The position numbers and the translations under genes were made by a program. The notes under the pieces are model-generated. The model was given only the letters and a program-made list of their open reading frames with translations. It did not search any database and had not been told where the DNA came from. Positions 48,652 to 56,726 of a stretch of DNA of 64,000 nt are shown here, piece by piece; position 1 is the stretch's first letter; each line of letters starts with the position of its first letter. Source of the DNA: Arthrobacter sp. ZGTC131 (GTDB lineage: Bacteria; Actinomycetota; Actinomycetes; Actinomycetales; Micrococcaceae); contig NZ_PJIK01000008.1 of the NCBI RefSeq assembly GCF_002929275.1, forward strand, positions 152,421 through 216,420. Reading direction: 5' to 3'.

Positions 48652-49614
48652 ATGACCGCGGGGCAGATTCCAGGACCGATCTACCGCGACACCCGCGACC
48701 TCACGCCGTTCGGCAGCGGCCAGGTCCGGACCCCGGTGAAGGAAATTGCCGAGGGGGTCGGCGGGCTGCTCCATGGCGTGCTTGGCGGCAGGGACTCCGC
48801 CCGGATCAGTGTGGACGGCAGCGTCCCCCGGCTCAAGCTCCTCCCCGGCAAACCCGCCAGGGCCGTCTACGACGCCATCTTCGCCAGCACCGACCCCAAC
48901 CGGCTGATTGCCGCGGCCCGCGAATACCCCGGCTGGGCGGGCCTGTGCTACGTGATGGCCGGGCTGCTCGCCCACAAGCAGGGCGGCCACCTGCGCGCCG
49001 TGGAGCTGCTGCAGCGGGGCCTCAGCATCAGGAACGACGACGACGCGAACCAGTTCGCGGCCAGCTACCTCACGCGCGTGGTCACCCGGGTGGAAATCGC
49101 CGAACGCGTCGAGGTCCCGGTGCTGTTCAGCGAGGAGTCGGTCTTCCTGGCCCTGTCCCAGTCGCTGCGCGAGACGGGCCAGACGGAAGCTGCGCTGGAA
49201 GCGCTCGCCATGCTGCCGCCGTCGTTGCCCACCGCTCTTGCGAAGTGCGCGCTGGCCTACACCCTCGGACGGGACCAGGAGGTGGTGGTCTGGACGGACG
49301 GACTGCTCAACGCGGATGACCTCTCCGCCGCCCTGCTGCTGGTCCGCGCGCGTTCGCTGCGCCGGCTCGGCGCCCACGAGCACGCCCAGCGGGCACTGAA
49401 AGAAGTCCTGCGGCGGCGCAAAACGAGCATGGCGCTGCGCAATGACGCACTGACCGACCGGGCCCTGCTGGTGCTGGATAACGGCCGCAAGTCCCTGAAC
49501 CCGCGGGACTGGCGGCGCCGACGTGCCGAGCTCGAGACGTTCGAGGTCATCCGCAAGGACGTGCAGGAGCGCCGGCTCTGGGAACAGGAGTGGAAGGAAC
49601 TGGACGGGGACTGA
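48652..49614 (+). CDS. Hypothetical protein with TPR-like helical repeats
   Basis: A 320-residue soluble protein, family not recognised. Residues about 80-270 consist of helix pairs with TPR-like spacing (YVMAGLLAHKQGGHLRAVEL, LALSQSLRETGQTEAALEAL, LLLVRARSLRRLGAHEHAQR), so it probably forms an alpha-solenoid for protein contacts. The N-terminal 70 residues and the basic C-terminal tail (RRRRAELETFEVIRKDVQER) are unique. The start ATG directly follows GGAGGA. It is 27 bases after the DUF456 gene and may share a transcript. Confidence 0.6.
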   Translation: MTAGQIPGPIYRDTRDLTPFGSGQVRTPVKEIAEGVGGLLHGVLGGRDSARISVDGSVPRLKLLPGKPARAVYDAIFASTDPNRLIAAAREYPGWAGLCYVMAGLLAHKQGGHLRAVELLQRGLSIRNDDDANQFAASYLTRVVTRVEIAERVEVPVLFSEESVFLALSQSLRETGQTEAALEALAMLPPSLPTALAKCALAYTLGRDQEVVVWTDGLLNADDLSAALLLVRARSLRRLGAHEHAQRALKEVLRRRKTSMALRNDALTDRALLVLDNGRKSLNPRDWRRRRAELETFEVIRKDVQERRLWEQEWKELDGD

Positions 49615-49698
49615 CGCCTGCGCTGCCGCCGTGGCCGTGGCCTCCAAGAGAAGCCGGCGCCTCTTGTGAGCGGCCCGCCGCCGGGGTACAACGGACAA

Positions 49699-50058
49699 AT
49701 GACCGACCCAATCAGGCAGTGGATGGAAAAGTACATCGCGGCGTGGACCACCAACGCGCCCGACGACATCCGGGCGCTGTTCACCGAGGATGCCGTCTAC
49801 GCCACCCGCCCCTATGATCCGGAGGCCTGGCGCGGCCGCGAGCAGATCGTGGACAAGTGGATCGCCTCCGCGGACGAGCCCGAGGACTGGAGGTTTGAGT
49901 GGTCCGTCCTCGGAACCGACCAGGACCTCGCCTTCGTGCAGGGACGCACCACCTATCTCGATGACAGGCCCAGCTACGAGAACCTCTGGGTGATCCGGCT
50001 TGGCCACGATGGACGCGCCAGCGCCTTCACCGAGTGGTTCATGGAGCGCAAGACCTGA
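49699..50058 (+). CDS. Nuclear transport factor 2-like (SnoaL-type) protein
   Basis: A 119-residue single NTF2-fold domain: an N-terminal helix pair (WMEKYIAAWTTNAPDDIRAL), FTEDAVYATRPYDPEAWRGR with the REQI-like turn, and a strand-rich C-terminus ending ASAFTEWFMERK. Such cone-shaped domains bind small hydrophobic ligands or catalyse isomerisations. ATG at 49699; an upstream in-frame ATG at 49666 has no support. It is convergent with the LysE-type gene. Function not predictable. Confidence 0.8.
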   Translation: MTDPIRQWMEKYIAAWTTNAPDDIRALFTEDAVYATRPYDPEAWRGREQIVDKWIASADEPEDWRFEWSVLGTDQDLAFVQGRTTYLDDRPSYENLWVIRLGHDGRASAFTEWFMERKT

Positions 50059-50069
50059 GACAGCCCGAA

Positions 50070-50717
50070 CTAGGCCAGGCTCGCGATGAGGGGGAGCAGC
50101 TGCTCGGAGAGAAGTACCGCGCCAAGGCCCACCATGATGATCCCGCTGGCCAGTGTCACCTTGCGGGCTGCGCCCGGGCGGGACTGCAGGAGCTTCCGCG
50201 ACAGCAAAGCCACGCATGTGTAGACGATGGCTGCCAGCAGCACAAACGTCAGGCCGAGCAGTCCCGACTGCACCGGCACGGGCAGCGGCGCCTCGGCACT
50301 CACGAACTGCGGCACGAGCGCCACGTAAAAGAGCAGGCCCTTGGGGTTGATTCCGCTGGTCCCCATGCCCTGGAGGAACGTTCGGAGCTGGTTCTGCCCG
50401 GGACTGTCGACGGCGGTCGCTGCGGTGAAGCTCGCACCTCGCCAGGACCTGATGGTGGCGGTCCCGAGCCACAGCAGGTAGGCGGCTCCGGCAACGGTGA
50501 TCCAGCCCAGGACTCCCGGCATGCCGGCCAGGAGCGCTGCCAGGCCCGCCACCATGAGGACGGTGTGCAGGACGTAGCCGCTGCAGAGCCCGGCCACCGC
50601 GGGCACAAAACTGCGGCGCCCCAAGCCTGCCGTGATGGAGTAGGCCCAGTCCACGCCGGGGGTGCAGGCGAGGGCGGCGGCGACCACCACGAACGCGAGG
50701 AATAGCTGAAGGTTCAC
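50070..50717 (-). CDS. LysE/RhtB family translocator
   Basis: A 215-residue exporter with six predicted helices. The N-terminal ACTPGVDWAYSITAGLGRR segment and GMGTSGINPKGLLFYVALVPQFV (NPK motif of the second half) are typical of LysE/RhtB-type amino-acid exporters. It is divergent from an Lrp/AsnC regulator 100 bases away, a common arrangement for amino-acid export genes controlled by the exported amino acid. Substrate unknown; branched-chain or aromatic residues are possible. Confidence 0.88.
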   Translation of the reverse strand: MNLQLFLAFVVVAAALACTPGVDWAYSITAGLGRRSFVPAVAGLCSGYVLHTVLMVAGLAALLAGMPGVLGWITVAGAAYLLWLGTATIRSWRGASFTAATAVDSPGQNQLRTFLQGMGTSGINPKGLLFYVALVPQFVSAEAPLPVPVQSGLLGLTFVLLAAIVYTCVALLSRKLLQSRPGAARKVTLASGIIMVGLGAVLLSEQLLPLIASLA

Positions 50718-50820
50718 GGCGGGCTCCTGACTGACGGGTACAGGAAAAGCCTAGGCAAATCACCGCCATAAGTGTTCACTGTTTTCGCGCAGATCGCCGC
50801 TGCGGGGGTAAGGTTTTTGC

Positions 50821-51276
50821 GTGATCGACCACATCGACAGAAATATTTTGCGCTACCTCAAAGAGGACGGGCGGATGACTGCCACGGCCCTCGCCGCGAA
50901 GGTGGGACTGACCGTGGCGCCGTGCCACCGCCGGCTCCGGGACCTGGAGTCGTCCGGCGTAATCCGCGGCTACAAAGCGGACATTGACCCGGCCGCCGTC
51001 GGGCTCGGTTTTGAGGCGATCGTCTTCGTGACGCTGCGGCAGGTGGACCGGCCCACCATGGAGATCTTCGAAAACCGCGTTGCCGGGAATCCCAACATCG
51101 TGGAGGCCCAGCGGTTGTTCGGCTCCCCGGACTACCTGCTGAAGGTGATCGCCGAGGACCTTCCGTCGTACCAGCGCTTTTACGACAGCGAACTGACGTC
51201 GCTTCCGGGCGTGGAACGGCTGACCTCGACGCTGGTGATGAAGAACCTGAAGTCGAACGCCGGCCCGCCGCTCTGA
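50821..51276 (+). CDS. Lrp/AsnC family transcriptional regulator
   Basis: A 151-residue regulator. The N-terminal HTH is standard (IDRNILRYLKEDGRMTATAL and AAKVGLTVAPCHRRLRDLES), followed by the RAM ligand domain with VFVTLRQVDRPTMEIFENRV and the conserved FGSPDYLLKVIAED segment. It begins with GTG at 50821 and is divergent from a LysE-type exporter, the likely target. The gene ends before a strong stem-loop. Confidence 0.92.
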   Translation: MIDHIDRNILRYLKEDGRMTATALAAKVGLTVAPCHRRLRDLESSGVIRGYKADIDPAAVGLGFEAIVFVTLRQVDRPTMEIFENRVAGNPNIVEAQRLFGSPDYLLKVIAEDLPSYQRFYDSELTSLPGVERLTSTLVMKNLKSNAGPPL

Positions 51277-51329
51277 GCGCGGTCCCTCTGACCTTGAGCT
51301 TGGGTTAGTCGGGAGCCTGGCTTAAATGC

Positions 51330-51363
51330 GGCCGGCCGCGGAAGGTGACTTCCGCGGCCGGCC
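51330..51363. terminator. Bidirectional terminator between convergent genes
   Basis: GGCCGGCCGCGGAAG at 51330-51344 pairs perfectly with its complement CTTCCGCGGCCGGCC at 51349-51363 around a GTGA tetraloop. It lies between the Lrp gene and the convergent metzincin gene. Confidence 0.8.
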
Positions 51364-51384
51364 CGTTTGTTGTCAGCCCCGGGC

Positions 51385-52854
51385 TCAGCGGGGATTCAGG
51401 ACAACGTTCTGGAAGGACCCCGTTCCGGTGCCCGCGTGGAGCCAGAGGGTCCCGTCGGCCGCCGTGGTGAGGACGTTCGGGTTGGCTGTTCCGGCGAACC
51501 GGCCCACGCTGACCATGGACTGGAAGGCGTTCCAGCCGGTACCGAGGTGCCTGCGGGAAAGGAATCCGGAGGCTCCGTTGCCGGGGTAGAGCCAGAGGTT
51601 GCCGTCCGCGGCGCGGGCCATGATGTCGGCTTTGCCGTCACCGTTGAAGTCGTTTGCCGCAATTACCTGGTCAAAGCCGCCCCAGCCGGAGCCGATCTGC
51701 TTGCGAGTCAGGAAGCCGCCGGTCCCGTTGCCCGGATACAGCCAGAGCTTGCCGTCCGCGGTCTGGCCGATGATGTCGTTGCGTCCGTCGCCGGAGAAGT
51801 CACCCGGGGCCAGCATCCGCGTGAAAATGTTCCAGCCGCTGCCGATCCTCTTGGGGGTCTGGAAGGTTCCTTTCCCGTCGGTCGGGTAGAGCCAGAGCGA
51901 GCCGTCCGGCTTCCTGGCCACCAGGTCCGGGCCGCCTGCGCCGTTGAAGTTGCCAGCGGAGAGCACCTGGTCGAAGACCTGCCAGCCGCCGCCGATCTGG
52001 CGGGCGCCACGGAATCCGCCGGAACCGTTTCCGGAGTAAAGCCTCAACGCGCCTTCGGCGGAGCGGGCCAGGACATCCGGCTTGCCGTCGCCATCGAAGT
52101 CGCCGGCCTCCCAGACCTGGTTGAACACGTTCCAGCCGGCGCCGATCTTCAGCTTGGCCGCGAAGCCGCCGCCGCCGTTTCCGGGGTACGCCATCAGGGC
52201 GCCGGTCTTGCTGGCAACGAGGACGTCCGTGTGGCCGTCGGCGGTGAAGTCGTGTCCGCCCATCAGGTCGGCTGCGGCGTTCCAGCCGGTCGCCAGGGTG
52301 GTGCGGGCCAGGAATCCGCCGGTCCCGGTGCCCGGGTACAGGTATACGGTGCCGTCGCTGCTCCGTGCCAGCAGGCCGGGGGCCCCGCCGGTGAGTCCGC
52401 CGGCCGCTGCGACGGCAGTGAATCCCTGCCAGCCTGCCCCCACCTGCTTCGCCGGAAGGAAGCCGCCGGTCCCGCTGCCCGGGTAGAGCCACAATGATCC
52501 GTCGGTGCGCACGCCGAGCAGGTCCCGGCGCCTGTCGCCGTCGAAATCGCCGGCCGCAATGATGCGACTGAAGATGTTCCAGCCGGCCCCGATCTGCTTC
52601 CGTGCCTGGAAACCGCCGGTTCCGTTGCCGGGATACAGCCACAGGGCGCCGTCGGAGGACCGCGCAATGAGGTCACCCTTGCCGTCGCCGCTGAAGTCGC
52701 CGTCGCCGAAGACGGTGTTGAAGATGTTCCACCCGGTGCCGATCCTGACCGGCGCACCCAGCTTGTTTCCGACCTGGCCCGGGAGCATCAGCAGCGAACC
52801 GTCCGCTTCCCGGGAGATCGCGTCAGCGCGGCCGTCGCCGTTGAAGTCACCGGC
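51385..52854 (-). repeat. Ten tandem FG-GAP-like repeats inside the metzincin gene
   Basis: Ten 50-codon units follow one another; the last is shortened. Strings such as TCCGGAAACGG and GGCGGCTTC recur at about 150-base spacing. Units 4, 7 and 10 have lost some of the acidic D-x-D-x-D positions (for example AGGLTGGAPG and VGRFAGTANP). Confidence 0.8.
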
Positions 52855-54105
52855 GGAGAACTGGATCTTGGTGCGCAGCGCCAGGTCCGCGTTGATGGTC
52901 ACCGTGGCTGAAGTCGCCGTGACGGTGTTGATGGTCACGCGCGTCCCGGCGTGGGTGGTGAACGTGCGGCCGGCCTGCCATGCGTGGTTGGGGCTGTAGT
53001 AGCCGCTGAACGGAATGGTGGACGGCATCAGGGCCAGGGAGGACGCCGACGTTGCCCCGCCGCGCTGGACGATCTTCACGCCCCGGTTGCCTGCCGATCC
53101 AGAGGAAAGGTAGGAGTCGTACCCGGCCGGCTGCCTCAGCTCAAGGTAGTAGACCTCCCTGCTGACCGGATCGGTGAACTTGACCGCACGGCCGGCGGCG
53201 GTTCCGCCCCATGGTTTCAGGGTGTAGGTTTTCACGCCGGCAGCAACACCGAGATCCCGGATTTCGGTGCCGAAGCCCAGGCCCCGCCAGTCCCAGAAGG
53301 GGGAGCTGATCACCGGCATGCTCGGGTGCGATGCGCCCATGAGATCGGCCGTGTCGCCGTATTCGCGGATGTAGCAGGAGGAATCGGTGAACTGCCCCGT
53401 GCTGGTGGTGCCCACGTCGGAGGCGCCGCTGTTGCACTGCAGCGCGTCAGCATGCATCGACCCCAGAACGTGGCCGAACTCGTGGGCGATCACGCTGTTG
53501 GTGTAGCTGCCGATCTGGGGCATCAGGACACGTCCGCTGTTGCCGTTGCTGCTGTAGCCGGCGCCCAGGGCGCCGTCGGAGAGCGTGGCAGTCGGAACGA
53601 AGACGACCAATGCCCTGTTGGTGCCGTAGGTCCACTTCAGCTCATTGGTGATCTTGTTGATCATGGAGTAGTACGAGTCTGTGGACTTTGCCGTGGGCGA
53701 ATTCCACGTGGCGCGTTCGGTGACAGTCATGGAGATGCGGCCGTTGGACATCGCCTTCCAGTAGTTGCTGGATGCAGCCACTGCACGTTCGGCGGCAGCC
53801 ATGTCCACCTTGGACCGGTTGTCTACTAACGTGGCGATGACCAGCTTGACGCTCATGGCCGCAGCGGCGGTCCCGCCGGCCTCCGTCTGGAGCGCCGTAC
53901 CACTGGGAAGACCGTCCATGGGCACGCCCGGGGCGGATTCGAACATGTGGTCCCCGTGCGGGGTGCCTTCGACGAACTGCGCGGCGGGACCGTCCACTGC
54001 CGGATCGGACGCCGCAAGCGACGGGCTGGCCGGGAGGGCAACCAGCCCGGCGGCGAGTACCAGCAGTCCGGTCGCAGCGGCGACTGAACGGGAGAATGAG
54101 CGCAT
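51385..54105 (-). CDS. Secreted metzincin metalloprotease with ten FG-GAP/VCBS-type repeats
   Basis: A 906-residue exported protein. Residues 1-32 are a signal peptide (Ala-x-Ala near PSLAAS). The catalytic zinc motif HEFGHVLGSMH is at 208-218 (His208, Glu209, His212, His218) with a probable Met-turn at 250-257 (GDTADLMG, Met256). Residues about 418-906 are ten repeats of about 50 residues with the D-x-D/N-x-D-G calcium-type loop (for example GDFNGDGRAD, GDFSGDGKGD) and the following LWLYPGNGTGGF segment; a beta-propeller is expected. Enzymes of this group digest extracellular protein. The repeats share about 150-base periodicity at the DNA level. Confidence 0.88.
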   Translation of the reverse strand: MRSFSRSVAAATGLLVLAAGLVALPASPSLAASDPAVDGPAAQFVEGTPHGDHMFESAPGVPMDGLPSGTALQTEAGGTAAAAMSVKLVIATLVDNRSKVDMAAAERAVAASSNYWKAMSNGRISMTVTERATWNSPTAKSTDSYYSMINKITNELKWTYGTNRALVVFVPTATLSDGALGAGYSSNGNSGRVLMPQIGSYTNSVIAHEFGHVLGSMHADALQCNSGASDVGTTSTGQFTDSSCYIREYGDTADLMGASHPSMPVISSPFWDWRGLGFGTEIRDLGVAAGVKTYTLKPWGGTAAGRAVKFTDPVSREVYYLELRQPAGYDSYLSSGSAGNRGVKIVQRGGATSASSLALMPSTIPFSGYYSPNHAWQAGRTFTTHAGTRVTINTVTATSATVTINADLALRTKIQFSAGDFNGDGRADAISREADGSLLMLPGQVGNKLGAPVRIGTGWNIFNTVFGDGDFSGDGKGDLIARSSDGALWLYPGNGTGGFQARKQIGAGWNIFSRIIAAGDFDGDRRRDLLGVRTDGSLWLYPGSGTGGFLPAKQVGAGWQGFTAVAAAGGLTGGAPGLLARSSDGTVYLYPGTGTGGFLARTTLATGWNAAADLMGGHDFTADGHTDVLVASKTGALMAYPGNGGGGFAAKLKIGAGWNVFNQVWEAGDFDGDGKPDVLARSAEGALRLYSGNGSGGFRGARQIGGGWQVFDQVLSAGNFNGAGGPDLVARKPDGSLWLYPTDGKGTFQTPKRIGSGWNIFTRMLAPGDFSGDGRNDIIGQTADGKLWLYPGNGTGGFLTRKQIGSGWGGFDQVIAANDFNGDGKADIMARAADGNLWLYPGNGASGFLSRRHLGTGWNAFQSMVSVGRFAGTANPNVLTTAADGTLWLHAGTGTGSFQNVVLNPR

Positions 54106-54293
54106 GGAGTTCCCTTATTGAGACCGAACCCTGGCGGAGACCCTGGGATGGAGGACGCATCGGCTGACGGTAACGGGCGCCGCAACTGATGCAGGATCAG
54201 GCTACAGCCGGCAGCGCAGGACTCCCGGCAGAATATCCGCAGTTTTATCCAATGATTTGCGCAAGATCGGAGTGGCGCGCCGACCGCCGCGCG

Positions 54294-54803
54294 TTAATCG
54301 CCTAAAAGGCCCGTGGTCCGGTAGGGAATCACCTCGCGCAGGAACATGCTGGTGGACGTCCGCACGATCCCGGGGCACAGCCGGATCTCCTCGGAAACCC
54401 GGTAAAGGTCATCCGGGCTGGTGGCCACCACTCGGATCAGGAGATCGGTATCCCCGGCCGGGGCATGGCACTCCAGCACTTCCGGGATCTCGCGGAGAGC
54501 GGCGATGGCCTCGTTGAGGTGACTCTGGTCCAGTTCAGCGCTCACCGCCGCCGCCACGCCGCGGCCAAGGGCGGCGGGAAGCACGCGGCTGCTGTTGGGA
54601 CGGAGCGCGCCAGACGCCGTCATCCGCTCCAGACGCGACTGGACGGTTCCTCGGGCCAGGCCGAGGCGCTGGGCCAGCACCATGATGGGCACCCGCGGAT
54701 CGTCGTCGAGGGCGGCGAGGATCCGTCGGTCGGTGGCGTCGAGTTGCTGCAATCTGATCACTTCCTGCCGATCAAGGACGCTGGAGTTAGTCAGATTGAC
54801 CAT
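54294..54803 (-). CDS. Lrp/AsnC family transcriptional regulator (second)
   Basis: A 169-residue regulator. The HTH is in residues about 17-67 (LDATDRRILAALDDDPRVPI and MVLAQRLGLARGTVQSRLER), then the ligand domain with AAVSAELDQSHLNEAIAALR, HAPAGDTDLLIRVVATSPDD and TSMFLREVIPYR. ATG at 54803 has no Shine-Dalgarno sequence; a TTG at 54827 is in frame. No obvious target is adjacent; the metzincin gene lies next to it on the same strand, 188 bases on. Confidence 0.88.
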   Translation of the reverse strand: MVNLTNSSVLDRQEVIRLQQLDATDRRILAALDDDPRVPIMVLAQRLGLARGTVQSRLERMTASGALRPNSSRVLPAALGRGVAAAVSAELDQSHLNEAIAALREIPEVLECHAPAGDTDLLIRVVATSPDDLYRVSEEIRLCPGIVRTSTSMFLREVIPYRTTGLLGD

Positions 54804-55138
54804 CCGGGAGGTTGTCCGTTGCGCCAACTGTAGGACTTCTGCTCAAATTATGGCAACAAGGCAGCGGCCACCGCCAATGCCCGCAGGCTACAGGACCCCG
54901 GCACACCACCCGGCCCCTGGACCACGCTTCCCGCAAGGAAGCCGCCGCTGATTGACACTTGTTCACGCATCGTCTTTCCGCTAAGCAGTGCCAGGTTTTG
55001 AGGGACGGAACTCCGGGAACGGAGCCCTGAAGCCCGGAACCGGCACGGCAAGAGCCCCTGAGCCACCGAGCCCCGGCCATCCGCCGGAGCGCGCGGTAGC
55101 TGAGGGGCTCTTGTGTTGTTCGGCATAGGCTGGAGGGC
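54804..55138. other. 335-base gap with a structured element and no gene
   Basis: This gap separates the second Lrp gene (minus) from gluQ (plus). No coding frame is credible. It has a perfect TTGACA at 54952-54957 without a good -10 at 16-18 bases, and a long hairpin at 55050-55112, described separately. A short plus-strand RNA ending at the hairpin is possible. Confidence 0.4.
55050..55112. terminator. Composite hairpin upstream of gluQ
   Basis: AAGAGCCCCT at 55050-55059 pairs perfectly with AGGGGCTCTT at 55103-55112. Inside are the pairs ACCG/CGGT and CCGGC/GCCGG, the latter around CATCC, so the 63-base segment can form one long interrupted stem. Two of the last five bases before GTGTTGTT are T. 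It lies 27 bases before the gluQ ATG and is either a terminator of an unseen plus-strand RNA or a cis element for gluQ. Confidence 0.45.
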
Positions 55139-56020
55139 ATGACCAGCGCTGGCCGATTCGCCCCCAGCCCGTCCGGTGAGCTGCACGTCGGCAACCTCCG
55201 GACGGCTATCCTTGCGTGGCTCTTCGCCCGTTCCACCGGCCGGCGGTTCCTGCTGCGCATCGAAGACCTGGACCGTGCCCGCGCGGGGGCGGAGGCCGAG
55301 CAGCTCCGCGATCTGGCGGCCGTCGGCGTGACCTGGGACGGCGCCGTCGTCCGCCAAACCGACCGTGAGCCGCTCTATACGGCCGCGATCAGCGACCTCG
55401 CGGCGGCGGGGCTCACGTACGAGTGCTTCTGCACCCGGCGGGAGATCCAGGAGGCGCCGTCCGCGCCGCATGCGCCGCAGGGCGCCTACCCGGGGACCTG
55501 CAGGGAGCTGTCGACGGCGGAACTCGAGTTCAAACGGTCCACCCGCCCCGCTGCCATCCGGTTGCGTTCTTCGGTCACGGAGTGGGCGGTCGATGACACA
55601 CTTCACGGCACCTACGCGGGCTTGGTGGACGATTTCGTGCTCCGCCGCAACGATGGCGTGACGGCCTACAACCTCGCCGTGGTGGTGGACGATGCCGACC
55701 AAGGCATCGACCAGGTGGTCCGCGGTGACGACCTCCTGCCGTCCACGCCGCGGCAGGCATATCTCGCCTCCCTCCTGCATATGCCGGTTCCAGAATATGC
55801 GCACGTCCCGCTGGTGGTGAACGCCGACGGCGCGCGGCTGGCCAAGCGGGACGGCGCGGTGACGCTGGCCGACCTCGCCGCCGTCGGGATTCCCGCTGAC
55901 GCCGTCCGCCGGACCATCCTTGAATCGCTGGGCCTGCCCGGCGGGTCCTTGGAGACGGCGCTCGATTCGTTCCATCCCGCGGCCCTGCCGCGGGATCCGT
56001 GGGTGTGGCAGGGCGTGTAG
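55139..56020 (+). CDS. gluQ: Glutamyl-Q tRNA(Asp) synthetase
   Basis: A 293-residue class I synthetase-like enzyme that attaches glutamate to queuosine-34 in tRNA(Asp). It has the catalytic half only, with no anticodon domain, as in GluQRS. The HIGH region reads SPSGELHVGNLRTA (HVGN in place of HIGH); the KMSKS-like motif is RLAKRDGAVT. The zinc site CFC ... YPGTC (Cys, Cys, Tyr, Cys) typical of GluQRS is conserved near residues 98-121. ATG at 55139. The HD gene follows 26 bases after the stop codon. Confidence 0.92.
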   Translation: MTSAGRFAPSPSGELHVGNLRTAILAWLFARSTGRRFLLRIEDLDRARAGAEAEQLRDLAAVGVTWDGAVVRQTDREPLYTAAISDLAAAGLTYECFCTRREIQEAPSAPHAPQGAYPGTCRELSTAELEFKRSTRPAAIRLRSSVTEWAVDDTLHGTYAGLVDDFVLRRNDGVTAYNLAVVVDDADQGIDQVVRGDDLLPSTPRQAYLASLLHMPVPEYAHVPLVVNADGARLAKRDGAVTLADLAAVGIPADAVRRTILESLGLPGGSLETALDSFHPAALPRDPWVWQGV

Positions 56021-56046
56021 TTTGTGGCGGTGGGTACGCTGAATGC

Positions 56047-56724
56047 ATGCCAGAACAAGGATTGCCGCAACCACGCTTCACAGTAGAGACCGCCAAGGTC
56101 CTTGCCGAAGTGGCGCACAACCGCCAGAAGGACAAGCTCAAGCGCCCGTACCGCGAGCACGTTATTGCGGTCGGTGATGCGCTCGCCGATTTCGACGACG
56201 ACATCCGGATCGCCGGGTACCTCCACGACATCGCCGAGGACACGCCCATGACACGGCAGGCGCTGCTGGACATGGGCGTCTCGGAGCGGGCGGTGGGCAT
56301 CATCGAACGGGTCACCAAGCGGCTCCACGACAACCCCGACGATTATCAGGAAGGCATCCGCTTCATCGCCCAGGACCATGACGCTGCCCTGGTGAAAATC
56401 GCCGACAACGCGCACAATTCCCTGCCCGAACGCGTGAAGGCCCTGGCCGAGAAGTGGCCGGAGAGGCCGCCCGTGACCCGCTATGCCGACGCCCGTCCGG
56501 TCCTGTACGCCGCCGTTCCGGAGGCCGAGATCCGGATGATCCTGGCGAGGGTGAACCCTTGGCTGCTCGAGGAACTGGACGACCGCCTGGACGAGGAGGA
56601 CGACACCGACTACGAGAATCTCTCCTACGAAGATGCCCCGCAGGCCGGGCGGGAACCGCTAGCCGGGCCTGTGCTGGACGAACCGGACGAGGCCGCCGAG
56701 CCGGACGGAGCACCCAAGGACTAG
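56047..56724 (+). CDS. HD domain phosphohydrolase
   Basis: A 225-residue metal-dependent phosphohydrolase. The HD motif is AGYLHDIAEDTPMT (His-Asp, with the following Glu-Asp), a first His lies in PYREHVIAVG, and a further Asp appears in KIADNAHN. The order His, HD, Asp matches the small SpoT-like/HD_4 guanosine tetraphosphate hydrolase group. Residues about 175-225 form an acidic tail (DDRLDEEDDTDYEN). It starts with ATG 56047, 26 bases after gluQ, and the next gene begins 2 bases after its stop, so the three form an operon. Confidence 0.83.
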   Translation: MPEQGLPQPRFTVETAKVLAEVAHNRQKDKLKRPYREHVIAVGDALADFDDDIRIAGYLHDIAEDTPMTRQALLDMGVSERAVGIIERVTKRLHDNPDDYQEGIRFIAQDHDAALVKIADNAHNSLPERVKALAEKWPERPPVTRYADARPVLYAAVPEAEIRMILARVNPWLLEELDDRLDEEDDTDYENLSYEDAPQAGREPLAGPVLDEPDEAAEPDGAPKD

Positions 56725-56726
56725 CC

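Noticed and set aside
51385-52854. Tandem repeats as an assembly artefact
   Set aside because: The units differ at many positions and the reading frame is kept throughout, as expected of a real FG-GAP repeat array.
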